From: Thermococcus sp. | GTDB taxonomy: Archaea > Methanobacteriota_B > Thermococci > Thermococcales > Thermococcaceae | DNA length: 5,306 bases | Direction: 5' to 3' | Assembly (NCBI GenBank): GCA_027023165.1 | Contig: JALVWX010000004.1 | Coordinates: forward strand, 1 to 5,306 | In this document: positions 1-5,306 of the stretch, piece by piece | Layout of the letters: the number at the start of each line of letters is the position of its first letter | Numbering within the stretch: the stretch's first letter is position 1 | Made by a program: the position numbers and the translations under genes | The notes under the pieces: model-generated | What the model saw: only the letters and a program-made list of their open reading frames with translations | Database searches by the model: none | What the model was told of the DNA's origin: nothing

Positions 1-189
1 AAAGCCATCTGGGCCTACAGGAACGAAAAGCTAATCGTAATTCCCGGCGGGGGAGGAAAATACGGGGAGATAAGACTTCCAGAGGAGATTAGGAGGGCGA
101 AAATAGAGGAACTGGACAGCGTTGACATCGAGCTTCCCGAGGAAAAACCAAAGCAGAGGAGCATAACGGAGTTCCTGAAGCATAGATAG
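1..189 (+). CDS. C-terminal fragment of a probable endonuclease Q (PHP-domain DNA repair nuclease) with PIP box
   Basis: Only the last 62 residues are present; the frame is open from base 1 and stops at TAG 187-189. The fragment carries a glycine-rich turn (VIPGGGGKYGEI, about residues 13-24), then a charged helix-forming stretch, a Glu/Lys/Pro-rich linker and a terminal QRSITEFLKHR. The last segment fits the PCNA-interacting (PIP) pattern Q-x-x-hydrophobic-x-x-aromatic-hydrophobic, placed at the extreme C-terminus as usual for clamp-binding archaeal repair proteins. From memory, the glycine-rich turn plus terminal PIP box resembles Thermococcales endonuclease Q (TIGR00375 family), which cuts DNA 5' of deaminated bases such as uracil and hypoxanthine and is stimulated by PCNA. 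The catalytic PHP domain lies outside the window, so the name is tentative; another PCNA-bound repair protein is possible. It is followed by a 78-base gap and seems not to be part of the next operon. Confidence 0.55.
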   Translation, partial: KAIWAYRNEKLIVIPGGGGKYGEIRLPEEIRRAKIEELDSVDIELPEEKPKQRSITEFLKHR

Positions 190-220
190 ATAAAGTTGCA
201 AGATAGGGTGACGAGTTGAT

Positions 221-234
221 GGAAAGTGTAATAA
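221..234 (+). promoter_or_regulatory. possible BRE/TATA promoter of the abrB-PIN-thiL unit
   Basis: A purine-rich GGAAAG (221-226) resembling a BRE is followed by TGTAATAA (227-234), a weak match to the archaeal TATA box. Transcription beginning about 25 bases past its centre would start near 255, just upstream of the GGTG ribosome binding site of the AbrB gene, giving a very short leader. The match is poor. An AT-rich run at 249-256 lies too close to the start codon to be the TATA box itself. The 190-267 gap is the only plausible place for the promoter of the three-gene unit. Confidence 0.25.
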
Positions 235-257
235 GTAAGAAAGTTAGAAATTTTTAC

Positions 258-261
258 GGTG
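258..261 (+). promoter_or_regulatory. ribosome binding site deciding the AbrB gene start
   Basis: GGTG at 258-261 matches the archaeal anti-Shine-Dalgarno core and sits 6 bases before ATG 268. The alternative GTG at 259 lies inside this site and has only AT-rich sequence without a Shine-Dalgarno match upstream, so ATG 268 is the better start. Confidence 0.6.
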
Positions 262-267
262 GGGGAG

Positions 268-510
268 ATGGAGGTCGTAAAAGTTTCCACGAAGGGACAG
301 GTCGTCATACCCAAGGAAATCCGCGAGAGTCTGGGGATACGGAACGGCGACTACCTTGTGGTAACCGAGAGAAACGGCTACATTATTATGAAGAAGCTCA
401 GCGTGGAGGACGTTTTTAAGGAGGGTGAGGAACTCGCAAAGTCTTTGAAAATCGAAAAGAAGGACGTAATCAGGGCAGTGAGGGAAATAAGATATGAGGA
501 TTCTACTTGA
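268..510 (+). CDS. AbrB/SpoVT-family DNA-binding antitoxin
   Basis: This 80-residue protein opens with a classic swapped-hairpin AbrB domain (about residues 2-45): VSTKGQVVIPKEIRESLGI followed by GDYLVV and a second strand ending MKKL. Such domains dimerise and bind DNA, usually at their own promoter. The remaining part (about 46-76) is charged and helical (EDVFKEGEELAKSLK, then DVIRAVREIRYE), as expected for an antitoxin tail that wraps around and blocks a PIN toxin. The gene is directly followed by a PIN-domain gene whose start lies 17 bases inside it, the normal antitoxin-first order. The role as antitoxin and as autorepressor of the unit is inferred from family and context. ATG 268 is preferred over GTG 259 because of the GGTG spacing. 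A free-standing AbrB-like transcription regulator is the less likely alternative. Confidence 0.88.
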   Translation: MEVVKVSTKGQVVIPKEIRESLGIRNGDYLVVTERNGYIIMKKLSVEDVFKEGEELAKSLKIEKKDVIRAVREIRYEDST

Positions 511-901
511 CACTAACGTGCTAATCTCGGCCTACTTCTGGAACGGTAAAGAGAGGGCAATCCTCTGGGACTGTATAAGGGGAATCCATGAGAACGTTGT
601 TTCGGATTACATACTCGAAGAAACCCGGAGGGTTCTCCAACACAAGTTTGGATTGCCAAAAGAGGCAAGAGAGAGGTATCTCTTTCTCCTCAGCACCTTT
701 TCAACTTCCGTCTCTGTGGGAGAAGTTCGCCACGTCTCACGTGACCCAAAGGACAACCCCATAATAGCCACCGCCTTGAGCGGAAAGGTTAATGCCCTCA
801 TAACAGGGGATAAAGACATCCTAACTCTTCGAGACGAAACTAAAGGTTTCTGCTTTATGGGTCATTGCTTCAAAATCCTACGGCCGGGTGAGTTCAAATG
901 A
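494..901 (+). CDS. PIN-domain toxin (putative ribonuclease, PIN_3/TIGR00305-like)
   Basis: This 135-residue protein is a single PIN domain of ordinary length. It starts with the strand RILLDTNVLISAYFW (D6). A helix holds the pair E42/E43 (SDYILEETRRVL), and then come RDPKDNPIIATAL (D84, D87) and LITGDKDIL (D106, D108). These supply the usual quartet of acidic residues that bind the divalent metal in PIN ribonucleases, so it looks catalytically intact. The TIGR00305 type is annotated as the toxin of a toxin-antitoxin pair, and the AbrB gene just upstream overlaps it by 17 bases. The ATG lies about 8 bases after a purine-rich GTGAGGG, within the antitoxin's coding sequence, suggesting translational coupling. 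Its stop codon shares bases with the start of thiL (ATGA at 898-901). The RNA target cannot be read from the sequence. Toxicity is inferred, not shown; a housekeeping PIN nuclease is possible. Confidence 0.88.
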   Translation: MRILLDTNVLISAYFWNGKERAILWDCIRGIHENVVSDYILEETRRVLQHKFGLPKEARERYLFLLSTFSTSVSVGEVRHVSRDPKDNPIIATALSGKVNALITGDKDILTLRDETKGFCFMGHCFKILRPGEFK

Positions 902-1839
902 GAGAATCCGAAATCATTGAACTCTTCCTCAAACACCTCAAAAGGCAGGGTGATTTACCCCTCGGGGACGATGCAGGGGCAATCAGGTTCGGAAAGGCAT
1001 GGCTTGTTGCTACAAACGACATGCTCGTCAGAAGGACTGACGTTCCCGATATAATGACTCCCGAGCAGGCCGGCTTTAAGGCGGTAACGATGAACGTGAG
1101 CGATGTTTCAGCTATGGGGGCCAGGCCCATAGGCTTCCTCTTCTCGCTTGGAATACCGGGGGATTTGGACGCCGAATACCTCGAAGGGATAGCGAGGGGG
1201 ATTGAGAAGGCTTTAGAATTCTACGAGGTTCCCGTTTTAAGCGCCGACACAAACGAGGCCGACGATTTGATAATAGATGGGATAGCACTTGGCACTGCGG
1301 AGAGGCTTCTCACCCGCTCCGGGGCAAAACCGGGTGATTTGGTCTGCGTTACCGGCGATCTCGGAAGGGCGCTGGCAGGGCTTCTGGTTTGGAGAAGGGG
1401 AGTTGAAGTCCCAAGGTCTGTCCTAAGGACGCTCTACGAGAAACTCTTGGAACCGAGGGCTAGGGTCCTTGAGGGAATGGAGCTGAGCGGAATCGCCAGT
1501 GCTGCGGTAGATGTAAGCGACGGCCTTTCCAAAGAACTTCACATCCTCGCGGAGATGAGCGGGGTGGGTATTGAGATCTTTGCGGACAGGCTTCCCATAA
1601 GGAGGGAGGTTTTTGAAGCCGCGGATGAACTCGGAGTAGAGCCGCTGACGCTCGCCCTGGCCAGCGGGGAGGAGTTTGAGCTTGTATTCACCCTGCCGGA
1701 GGAACTCGTCGGGAGCCTCGGCTTCGAGTGCACGCCGGTGGGGAGGACTTTCAGCGGCGGTGGCGTTTACATTACTACCCGGGGAAAACGAGAGAAAATG
1801 CCCCTTCTGGGCTGGGAGCACCTGAGCGGGCGTGTATGA
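898..1839 (+). CDS. thiL: thiamine-monophosphate kinase
   Basis: ThiL phosphorylates thiamine monophosphate with ATP to make the cofactor thiamine diphosphate, in the cytoplasm. At 313 residues it has the usual length and the AIR-synthase/PurM-like two-domain layout. Visible motifs are PLGDDAGAI (21-29), TNDMLV (39-44), the magnesium/ATP-site helix NVSDVSAMGARP (66-77), ADTNEADDLIIDGIALGTA (116-134), GDLGRALAG (153-161), VDVSDGL (204-210) and ASGEEFELVFT (255-265). The place where many bacterial ThiL proteins read GGDT reads SADT here, and the last motif has SGEEFE instead of GGEDYE. These are conservative differences, and the enzyme is probably active. The start ATG 898 is supported by GGGTG at 886-890 (7-base spacing) and overlaps the PIN gene's stop as ATGA, so thiL seems translated from the toxin-antitoxin transcript. 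No thiamine riboswitch is seen upstream. Confidence 0.95.
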   Translation: MRESEIIELFLKHLKRQGDLPLGDDAGAIRFGKAWLVATNDMLVRRTDVPDIMTPEQAGFKAVTMNVSDVSAMGARPIGFLFSLGIPGDLDAEYLEGIARGIEKALEFYEVPVLSADTNEADDLIIDGIALGTAERLLTRSGAKPGDLVCVTGDLGRALAGLLVWRRGVEVPRSVLRTLYEKLLEPRARVLEGMELSGIASAAVDVSDGLSKELHILAEMSGVGIEIFADRLPIRREVFEAADELGVEPLTLALASGEEFELVFTLPEELVGSLGFECTPVGRTFSGGGVYITTRGKREKMPLLGWEHLSGRV

Positions 1840-1869
1840 CCCTGAGAAGTTCGCGGTGCAATAATGGAC

Positions 1870-1884
1870 GGAAAAGGTTTATAA
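1870..1884 (+). promoter_or_regulatory. BRE/TATA promoter of the membrane protein-glycosyltransferase-deacetylase operon
   Basis: GGAAAAGG (1870-1877) followed by TTTATAA (1878-1884) is a strong archaeal BRE plus TATA box of the Thermococcales kind. It lies in the 81-base gap after thiL. A start site about 25 bases downstream of the TATA centre would fall near 1906, giving a leader of roughly 15 bases before ATG 1921. This placement also argues against the upstream GTG 1900 as a start codon, since it would lie before the predicted transcript start. Confidence 0.75.
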
Positions 1885-1920
1885 CGCCCCCGAACTACCG
1901 TGGGTTGGAAGTGTGGCGGG

Positions 1921-2811
1921 ATGATCGTGAACGTTGAAGCCCTCATCAGCTCAGGCGAGCGATACATATCCCTTATGGAGAACATCCCGTTGCACTACCT
2001 TGTCCTCGCCCTTTTAAGCTATTATCTAAGCGTTATGCTGTATGCCTTAAGATGGAAGGTCATTCTGCGGGGCACGGGGAACGATGCTGAACTCGTGAGG
2101 CTGTTCAAGATCTTCATGGGTTCGATATTCCTCAACAACGTCACCCCAACGAGCAGAAGCGGCGGGGAGCTTCTCAGGATAGTATGGCTCTCAAGGGAGA
2201 AGGAGGTTCCGCTGCCAATCTCCACTGCGAGTGTTGTCTACGAGAGGGTTCTGGAGGCCGTTCCTTTCATGCTCCTTATGCTTCTCGGCGCCCTTAGGCT
2301 CCTTCACGACGGGGTTCTCATCGCCGTCCTAATGATGGTGGGCGTCGTCCTGCTGTGGGCCAAGTGGGACTCCCTCCTCAGGCTTTTTCTCCGTCTTATG
2401 AAGTCGGAGCTTGACGAGCACTCAATCTCTCAGCTCGAGGAATTGAAGCGCTCCTGGAGAGTAACCCTGGTCGGAATCGGTCTGAGCACCGCCGTATGGG
2501 TATTGGACGTCTTTAGAATAAAGGTCGTCGCACTCGCTTTCGGTCTCAACCTGCCCATTGGGGTGGTCGTTCTCATATCGGTTGCCAACATGCTCCTGGG
2601 GATAGCTTCAATAACCCCCGGAGGAATAGGTATAACGGAAGGAGGCCTCATCGGGGTCTTGATTCATCTTGGGATTCCGGCGGTTTTTGCAGTTCCCGTT
2701 ACGTTCATGGAGAGATTTGTATCCTATGTCCAGAGCACAGTGGTCGGAATGATAGTCATGTTCTCATCTGGAGGGGCTGAAATATGGAGAGCCTTAAAAT
2801 CGCGCTCGTGA
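1921..2811 (+). CDS. AglD-like / UPF0104 flippase-like integral membrane protein
   Basis: This 296-residue protein is largely hydrophobic, with membrane segments around residues 25-45, 113-128, 131-148, 181-209, 212-231, 240-258 and 266-282. Two conserved signatures of the LPG-synthase-TM/UPF0104/AglD superfamily are visible: NNVTPTSRSGGELLR (72-86), with an ER pair following at 108-109, and ITPGGIGITEGGLIGVLIHLGIP (231-253). Members of this superfamily act in membrane lipid or lipid-linked sugar handling (bacterial MprF flippase domain, archaeal AglD in N-glycosylation). The exact substrate cannot be read here. ATG 1921 is chosen over GTG 1900 because the TATA box at 1878-1884 puts the transcript start after GTG 1900, although the ribosome site before ATG 1921 (GGCGGG) is weak and very close. 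The 3' end overlaps the following glycosyltransferase by 28 bases, implying coupled expression. A transport or flipping role is inferred. Confidence 0.82.
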   Translation: MIVNVEALISSGERYISLMENIPLHYLVLALLSYYLSVMLYALRWKVILRGTGNDAELVRLFKIFMGSIFLNNVTPTSRSGGELLRIVWLSREKEVPLPISTASVVYERVLEAVPFMLLMLLGALRLLHDGVLIAVLMMVGVVLLWAKWDSLLRLFLRLMKSELDEHSISQLEELKRSWRVTLVGIGLSTAVWVLDVFRIKVVALAFGLNLPIGVVVLISVANMLLGIASITPGGIGITEGGLIGVLIHLGIPAVFAVPVTFMERFVSYVQSTVVGMIVMFSSGGAEIWRALKSRS

Positions 2812-3935
2812 GCGACTGGTACTATCCCAAGCTCGGCGGCGTTGCCGTTCACATGCACGACCTCGCCTTAAACCTCCGCCGCCTAGGACACGATGTCGAT
2901 ATAATCACCAACGATTTAACCACCGGGAAAGAGGACGAACTCCAGGAGGCGGGTGTTGGCCTCATTAAGGTTCAGGGTCATGTCGTCAGGAATGTTGGGA
3001 TAAACGCTACCGTTTTCTCCCACAACGCTGGGATTCTGGAGCCTTATATAAAAGGTTATGACGTTGTCCACGGCCAGCACGCCTTCACCCCCCTGGCGTT
3101 GAAGGCGGTTTCCCTTGCAAGAAAGCTTGGAGAGGCGGCCATACTGACGACCCACAGCATAGACCTGGAGAACACTCACTACCTCCGGGCGGTTTCCAGG
3201 ATATCTTTTCCCTATTTCAAATATTACCTAAGAAACCCCCACAGGATCATCGCCGTCAGCAAGGCCTCAAAGCTCTTCATCAAGAAGTTCACCGACGTCC
3301 CGGTTGATGTCGTTTACAACGGCATAAACACGTCCCTATTTCACGACCGCTGGGATGGGGAGAAACTCAGGGAGGAGCTTGGACTTGGTGAAGGCCCCCT
3401 GATTCTCTACGTTGGAAGGCTCGAGCCGAGAAAGGGGGTCAACGTCCTGGTTTCTGCAATGAGGTGGATAGACGGCACCCTCCTGGTGGTGGGAAGGGGG
3501 AACATGCTGCCCCTTCTCAAGCGGGAGGCAAAGATGCTTGGCGTCGCCGACCGCATTCGTTTTATGGGCATGGTAGAGTACGGGCTTCTTCCCAAGTTCT
3601 ACGGCGCCAGCGACGTGTTCGTCCTCCCGAGTCTCAGCGAGGCTTTCGGCATAGTGCTCTTGGAGGCGATGGCTTCCGGTGTTCCAACCGTTGGAACGAC
3701 AGTTGGGGGGATTCCCGAGATAATCGACGGCTGTGGTCTCCTCGTTCCGCCGGGGGATGCCCGCAAGCTCGCAGAGGCCGTGAACAGGATACTAGACAAC
3801 CAGAGCTTTGCCAGAAAGCTCGGCCGTCTTGGGAGGAAGCGGGTGGAGAGGGTTTACAGCTGGGACGTTATAGTCAGGAGAACCCTGCTCGTTTACCGCT
3901 CCGTCCTGGAGGGGGCTGAAAGCGATGGGAACTAG
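2784..3935 (+). CDS. GT4-family glycosyltransferase (GT-B fold, PIG-A-like layout)
   Basis: This 383-residue enzyme should transfer a sugar from an activated nucleotide donor to a lipid or glycan acceptor at the cytoplasmic membrane face. The N-terminal half has the acceptor-side GT-B domain beginning KIALVSDWYYPKLGGVAVHMHDLALNLRRLGH (5-36), with the glycine-rich loop of GT4 enzymes. The C-terminal half has LYVGRLEPRKGV (208-219), the donor-binding region, and the E-x7-E motif SEAFGIVLLEAMASGVPTV (E286 and E294), then VGGIPEII. It looks intact. The opening motif, the HSHSS/GQHAF-like segment (about 96-101), THSIDL (123-128) and the RIIAVS segment (154-159) follow the order I recall from PIG-A, the GlcNAc transferase of GPI-anchor synthesis; a mannosyl or glucosyl transferase is equally allowed. 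There is no membrane segment. The start has GGAGGGG at 2770-2776, spacing 7. It overlaps both neighbours, so it likely acts with the membrane protein and the deacetylase. Confidence 0.9.
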   Translation: MESLKIALVSDWYYPKLGGVAVHMHDLALNLRRLGHDVDIITNDLTTGKEDELQEAGVGLIKVQGHVVRNVGINATVFSHNAGILEPYIKGYDVVHGQHAFTPLALKAVSLARKLGEAAILTTHSIDLENTHYLRAVSRISFPYFKYYLRNPHRIIAVSKASKLFIKKFTDVPVDVVYNGINTSLFHDRWDGEKLREELGLGEGPLILYVGRLEPRKGVNVLVSAMRWIDGTLLVVGRGNMLPLLKREAKMLGVADRIRFMGMVEYGLLPKFYGASDVFVLPSLSEAFGIVLLEAMASGVPTVGTTVGGIPEIIDGCGLLVPPGDARKLAEAVNRILDNQSFARKLGRLGRKRVERVYSWDVIVRRTLLVYRSVLEGAESDGN

Positions 3936-4635
3936 GGTGATACTCTCCTTTGATGTCGAGCATGACTGTCCACCTTTCGCCGAAACGAGGAACGGGATGA
4001 GGGAGGGCCTTCCGAGGGTCATGTCGCTCCTCGAGCGCAAGGGGATACGGGGAACCTTTCTCTTCACAGGGAGGATGGCCGAGGAATTTCCCCAGCTCGC
4101 CAGGAGAGCCGCTGAGAGGCACGAACTCGGCTGTCATGGTCTCGAACACGAGCGCTTTGACAGGCTCAACCCCGAGGAAGCCAGGAAACGCCTGGAGGAG
4201 GCTATGGCCATCCTGTCCAGATTCGGCGAGGTGGTCTCCTTTCGCGCCCCGAACTTCCAGTTTCCCGATGAGTACTACCCGATCCTTTATGATGTTGGCT
4301 TTAGGATCGATTCCACTAAGGCAAAGCACAAGGGCTGGAAGCGGGGCGTTACGAAGATTGGTGGAATCCTGGAGGTCCCCGCAACGACGACCTCAATAGT
4401 CACCAGGCTGCCGTGGTCCCTCCAGGTGAGGTTCCACAGGAGGTTCGAGAGTCCGGTAGTTTACATCTTCCACCCCTGGGAGTTTGTGGACATGCCCAAA
4501 AGGCTCAGACCCGACTGCTGGTTCGGGACCGGCGAAGGCGCGCTCAGAAAGCTTGAAGCCCTCATAGACTACCATCTTGAGCGGGGTGCCGAGTTTATCA
4601 CCCTGCGGGAGATGCTCAACGACCCCAACGTTTAA
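3925..4635 (+). CDS. polysaccharide deacetylase-family protein (NodB/CE4 fold)
   Basis: This 236-residue protein has the ordered motifs of the NodB homology domain: FDVEHD (9-14, in place of TFDDG, with D10 the expected catalytic base), GTFLFTG (43-49), CHGLEH (70-75, the two metal-binding histidines H71 and H75), FRAPNF (106-111, the conserved arginine R107), EVPATTTS (150-157) and FHPWEF (182-187, H183 catalytic-site histidine). It therefore looks like an active metal-dependent N- or O-deacetylase of the kind seen in the PuuE/DUF3473-like branch, whose FDVE motif is typical. There is no signal peptide, so it acts in the cytoplasm. That fits a substrate made there by the glycosyltransferase it overlaps by 11 bases, for example an acetylated amino sugar on a lipid. 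The start ATG 3925 follows GGAGGGGG at 3908-3915. The substrate itself is not readable; an amidohydrolase on a small molecule is the main alternative. Confidence 0.87.
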   Translation: MGTRVILSFDVEHDCPPFAETRNGMREGLPRVMSLLERKGIRGTFLFTGRMAEEFPQLARRAAERHELGCHGLEHERFDRLNPEEARKRLEEAMAILSRFGEVVSFRAPNFQFPDEYYPILYDVGFRIDSTKAKHKGWKRGVTKIGGILEVPATTTSIVTRLPWSLQVRFHRRFESPVVYIFHPWEFVDMPKRLRPDCWFGTGEGALRKLEALIDYHLERGAEFITLREMLNDPNV

Positions 4636-4664
4636 ACCCCCTGCCGATAACTAAACTACGGTGA
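4630..4664 (+). promoter_or_regulatory. possible TATA-like element and ribosome binding site of the radical SAM gene
   Basis: The GTTTAAA at 4630-4636 overlaps the deacetylase stop codon and could serve as a weak TATA box; a start 25 bases on would be near 4659. GGTGA at 4660-4664 is a good ribosome binding site 4 bases before ATG 4669. There is no purine-rich BRE before the TATA-like element, so the gene may instead be read through from the upstream operon. The ribosome site is well supported, the promoter weakly. Confidence 0.35.
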
Positions 4665-4668
4665 GACC

Positions 4669-5306
4669 ATGCGCGAGGCAATGTACTGGGAGCCGATGGA
4701 AAACGACCGGGTGCGATGCAGACTCTGCCCGCTCAACTGCATCATCGACGAAGGCCAGCGCGGCTCCTGCAAAGTTAGGAAGAACATCGGTGGAAAGCTC
4801 TACACGCTCAACTACGGCAAAGTCTCTGCTATTGCGGCGGATCCGGTGGAGAAGAAGCCGCTCTTCCACTTCTGGCCGGGCTCGTGTGCGCTCTCCATAG
4901 CCACCGTTGGATGCAACATGCACTGCAAGCACTGTCAGAACTGGGAGATAAGTCAAGCGGATGAGAGCTTTCCTTACCTTCATGACATGAGTCCGGAGAT
5001 GGTGGTGGCAATAGCGAAGCGCTACGGCTGTGAGAGCATAGCCTACACCTACAACGAGCCGGTCATCTGGTACGAGTTCGTTCTCGACACCGCGAAGCTC
5101 GCCAAAGAGGAGGGAATCTACAACCTCCTCATAACCAACGGCTACATAAACGAGGAACCATTCAGGGAGCTGGCCCCTTACATTGACGCTATGAACATAG
5201 ACATCAAGGCCTTCAGCGACGAGTTCTACATGAAGATAGCTAGCGTTCCAAGCGGTGAACCGAGCAGAAAAACAGCGGTAATAGCGAAGAAGGAGTTTGG
5301 AATCCA
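4669..5306 (+). CDS. amrS: AmmeMemoRadiSam system radical SAM enzyme, N-terminal part (runs off window)
   Basis: About 212 residues are present and the frame is open to the window edge, so the gene is partial at its 3' end; the family is roughly 330-340 residues long. The radical SAM motif CNMHCKHC (C82, C86, C89), which binds the [4Fe-4S] cluster and S-adenosylmethionine, is clear, followed by QNWEIS, AYTYNEPVIWYEF (125-137), LLITNGYI and MNIDIKAF. The N-terminus shows the family's cysteine pattern C17-x2-C20-x3-C24 with C34 in GSCKVR, then LYTLNYGKVSAIAADPVEKKPLFHF. This matches AmrS-type enzymes, relatives of pyruvate formate-lyase activating enzyme encoded with Memo and AMMECR1 domain proteins. 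The exact reaction remains poorly defined to my knowledge. No Memo or AMMECR1 gene is visible in the window. ATG 4669 is supported by GGTGA at 4660-4664; a later ATG at 4681 has no such site. Confidence 0.88.
   Translation, partial: MREAMYWEPMENDRVRCRLCPLNCIIDEGQRGSCKVRKNIGGKLYTLNYGKVSAIAADPVEKKPLFHFWPGSCALSIATVGCNMHCKHCQNWEISQADESFPYLHDMSPEMVVAIAKRYGCESIAYTYNEPVIWYEFVLDTAKLAKEEGIYNLLITNGYINEEPFRELAPYIDAMNIDIKAFSDEFYMKIASVPSGEPSRKTAVIAKKEFGI

Noticed and set aside
259..267. GTG start at 259 for the AbrB gene
   Set aside because: The codon falls inside the GGTG ribosome site that fits ATG 268, and it adds only three residues outside the AbrB fold.
219..419. Small + strand reading frame with an ATG at 219 preceded by GGGTG (206-210)
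   Set aside because: Most of it reads the AbrB gene in another frame, its product is low-complexity and Gly/Arg-rich, and the AbrB frame carries an unmistakable domain. The ribosome-site match alone is not enough.
1840..1869. Terminator after thiL
   Set aside because: No oligo-T run or stable hairpin is visible; the same holds for the gaps at 190-267 and 4636-4668.
1900..1920. GTG start at 1900 for the AglD-like protein
   Set aside because: It lies before the transcript start predicted from the TATA box at 1878-1884, and the added residues (MGWKCGG) do not look like a membrane protein start.
3464..3919. Long + strand frame of 151 residues inside the glycosyltransferase gene
   Set aside because: It is an Arg/Gly/Ser-rich shadow frame of a gene with clear GT4 motifs and has no domain of its own.
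3874..4329. Long minus strand frame of 151 residues opposite the deacetylase
   Set aside because: It is antisense to the NodB motifs, straddles a gene junction and has no recognisable domain; such frames are common in GC-rich coding DNA.

Overview
The window looks like chromosomal DNA from a hyperthermophilic archaeon of the Thermococcales, most likely a Thermococcus-type genome with a fairly GC-rich coding bias. The grounds are: AGG/ATA-rich codon use, GGTG/GGAGG Shine-Dalgarno sites, a BRE/TATA promoter (AAAAGG-TTTATAA) in front of one operon, very tight gene packing, and an archaeal gene set (AbrB/PIN pair, archaeal ThiL, AglD-like membrane protein, AmmeMemoRadiSam radical SAM enzyme). The assignment rests on these features and on family recognition only; no search was run. 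All genes I support are on the + strand.

Layout. (1) Positions 1-189 are the C-terminal tail of a gene entering from the left. It ends in a PCNA-interaction (PIP) box and probably belongs to endonuclease Q or a related PHP-domain DNA repair protein. (2) Positions 268-1839 form a compact three-gene unit: an AbrB-type antitoxin, a PIN-domain toxin overlapping it by 17 bases, and thiamine-monophosphate kinase (thiL), whose ATG overlaps the toxin's stop codon (ATGA). (3) A clear TATA promoter near 1870-1884 starts a second unit (1921-4635): an AglD-like/UPF0104 multi-pass membrane protein, a GT4 glycosyltransferase and a NodB-type polysaccharide deacetylase, overlapping by 28 and 11 bases. (4) A 33-base gap containing a weak TATA-like site and a good ribosome binding site precedes the N-terminal two thirds or so of an AmmeMemoRadiSam-system radical SAM enzyme (from 4669), which runs off the right edge.

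How the genes fit together. The toxin-antitoxin pair and thiL are probably co-transcribed, so thiL translation is likely coupled to that of the PIN toxin, although no functional link is known to me. The membrane protein, glycosyltransferase and deacetylase look like one pathway: build a glycolipid or lipid-linked sugar, trim an acetyl group, and move or hold the product in the membrane. The glycosyltransferase has a PIG-A-like layout, which makes a GlcNAc-transfer then deacetylation route (analogous to the first GPI-anchor steps, but with an unrelated deacetylase fold) the most interesting hypothesis here. It is inference. The radical SAM gene appears to be a separate unit. There is no gene-free stretch longer than 80 bases, and I saw no RNA gene, CRISPR array, insertion sequence or convincing terminator.
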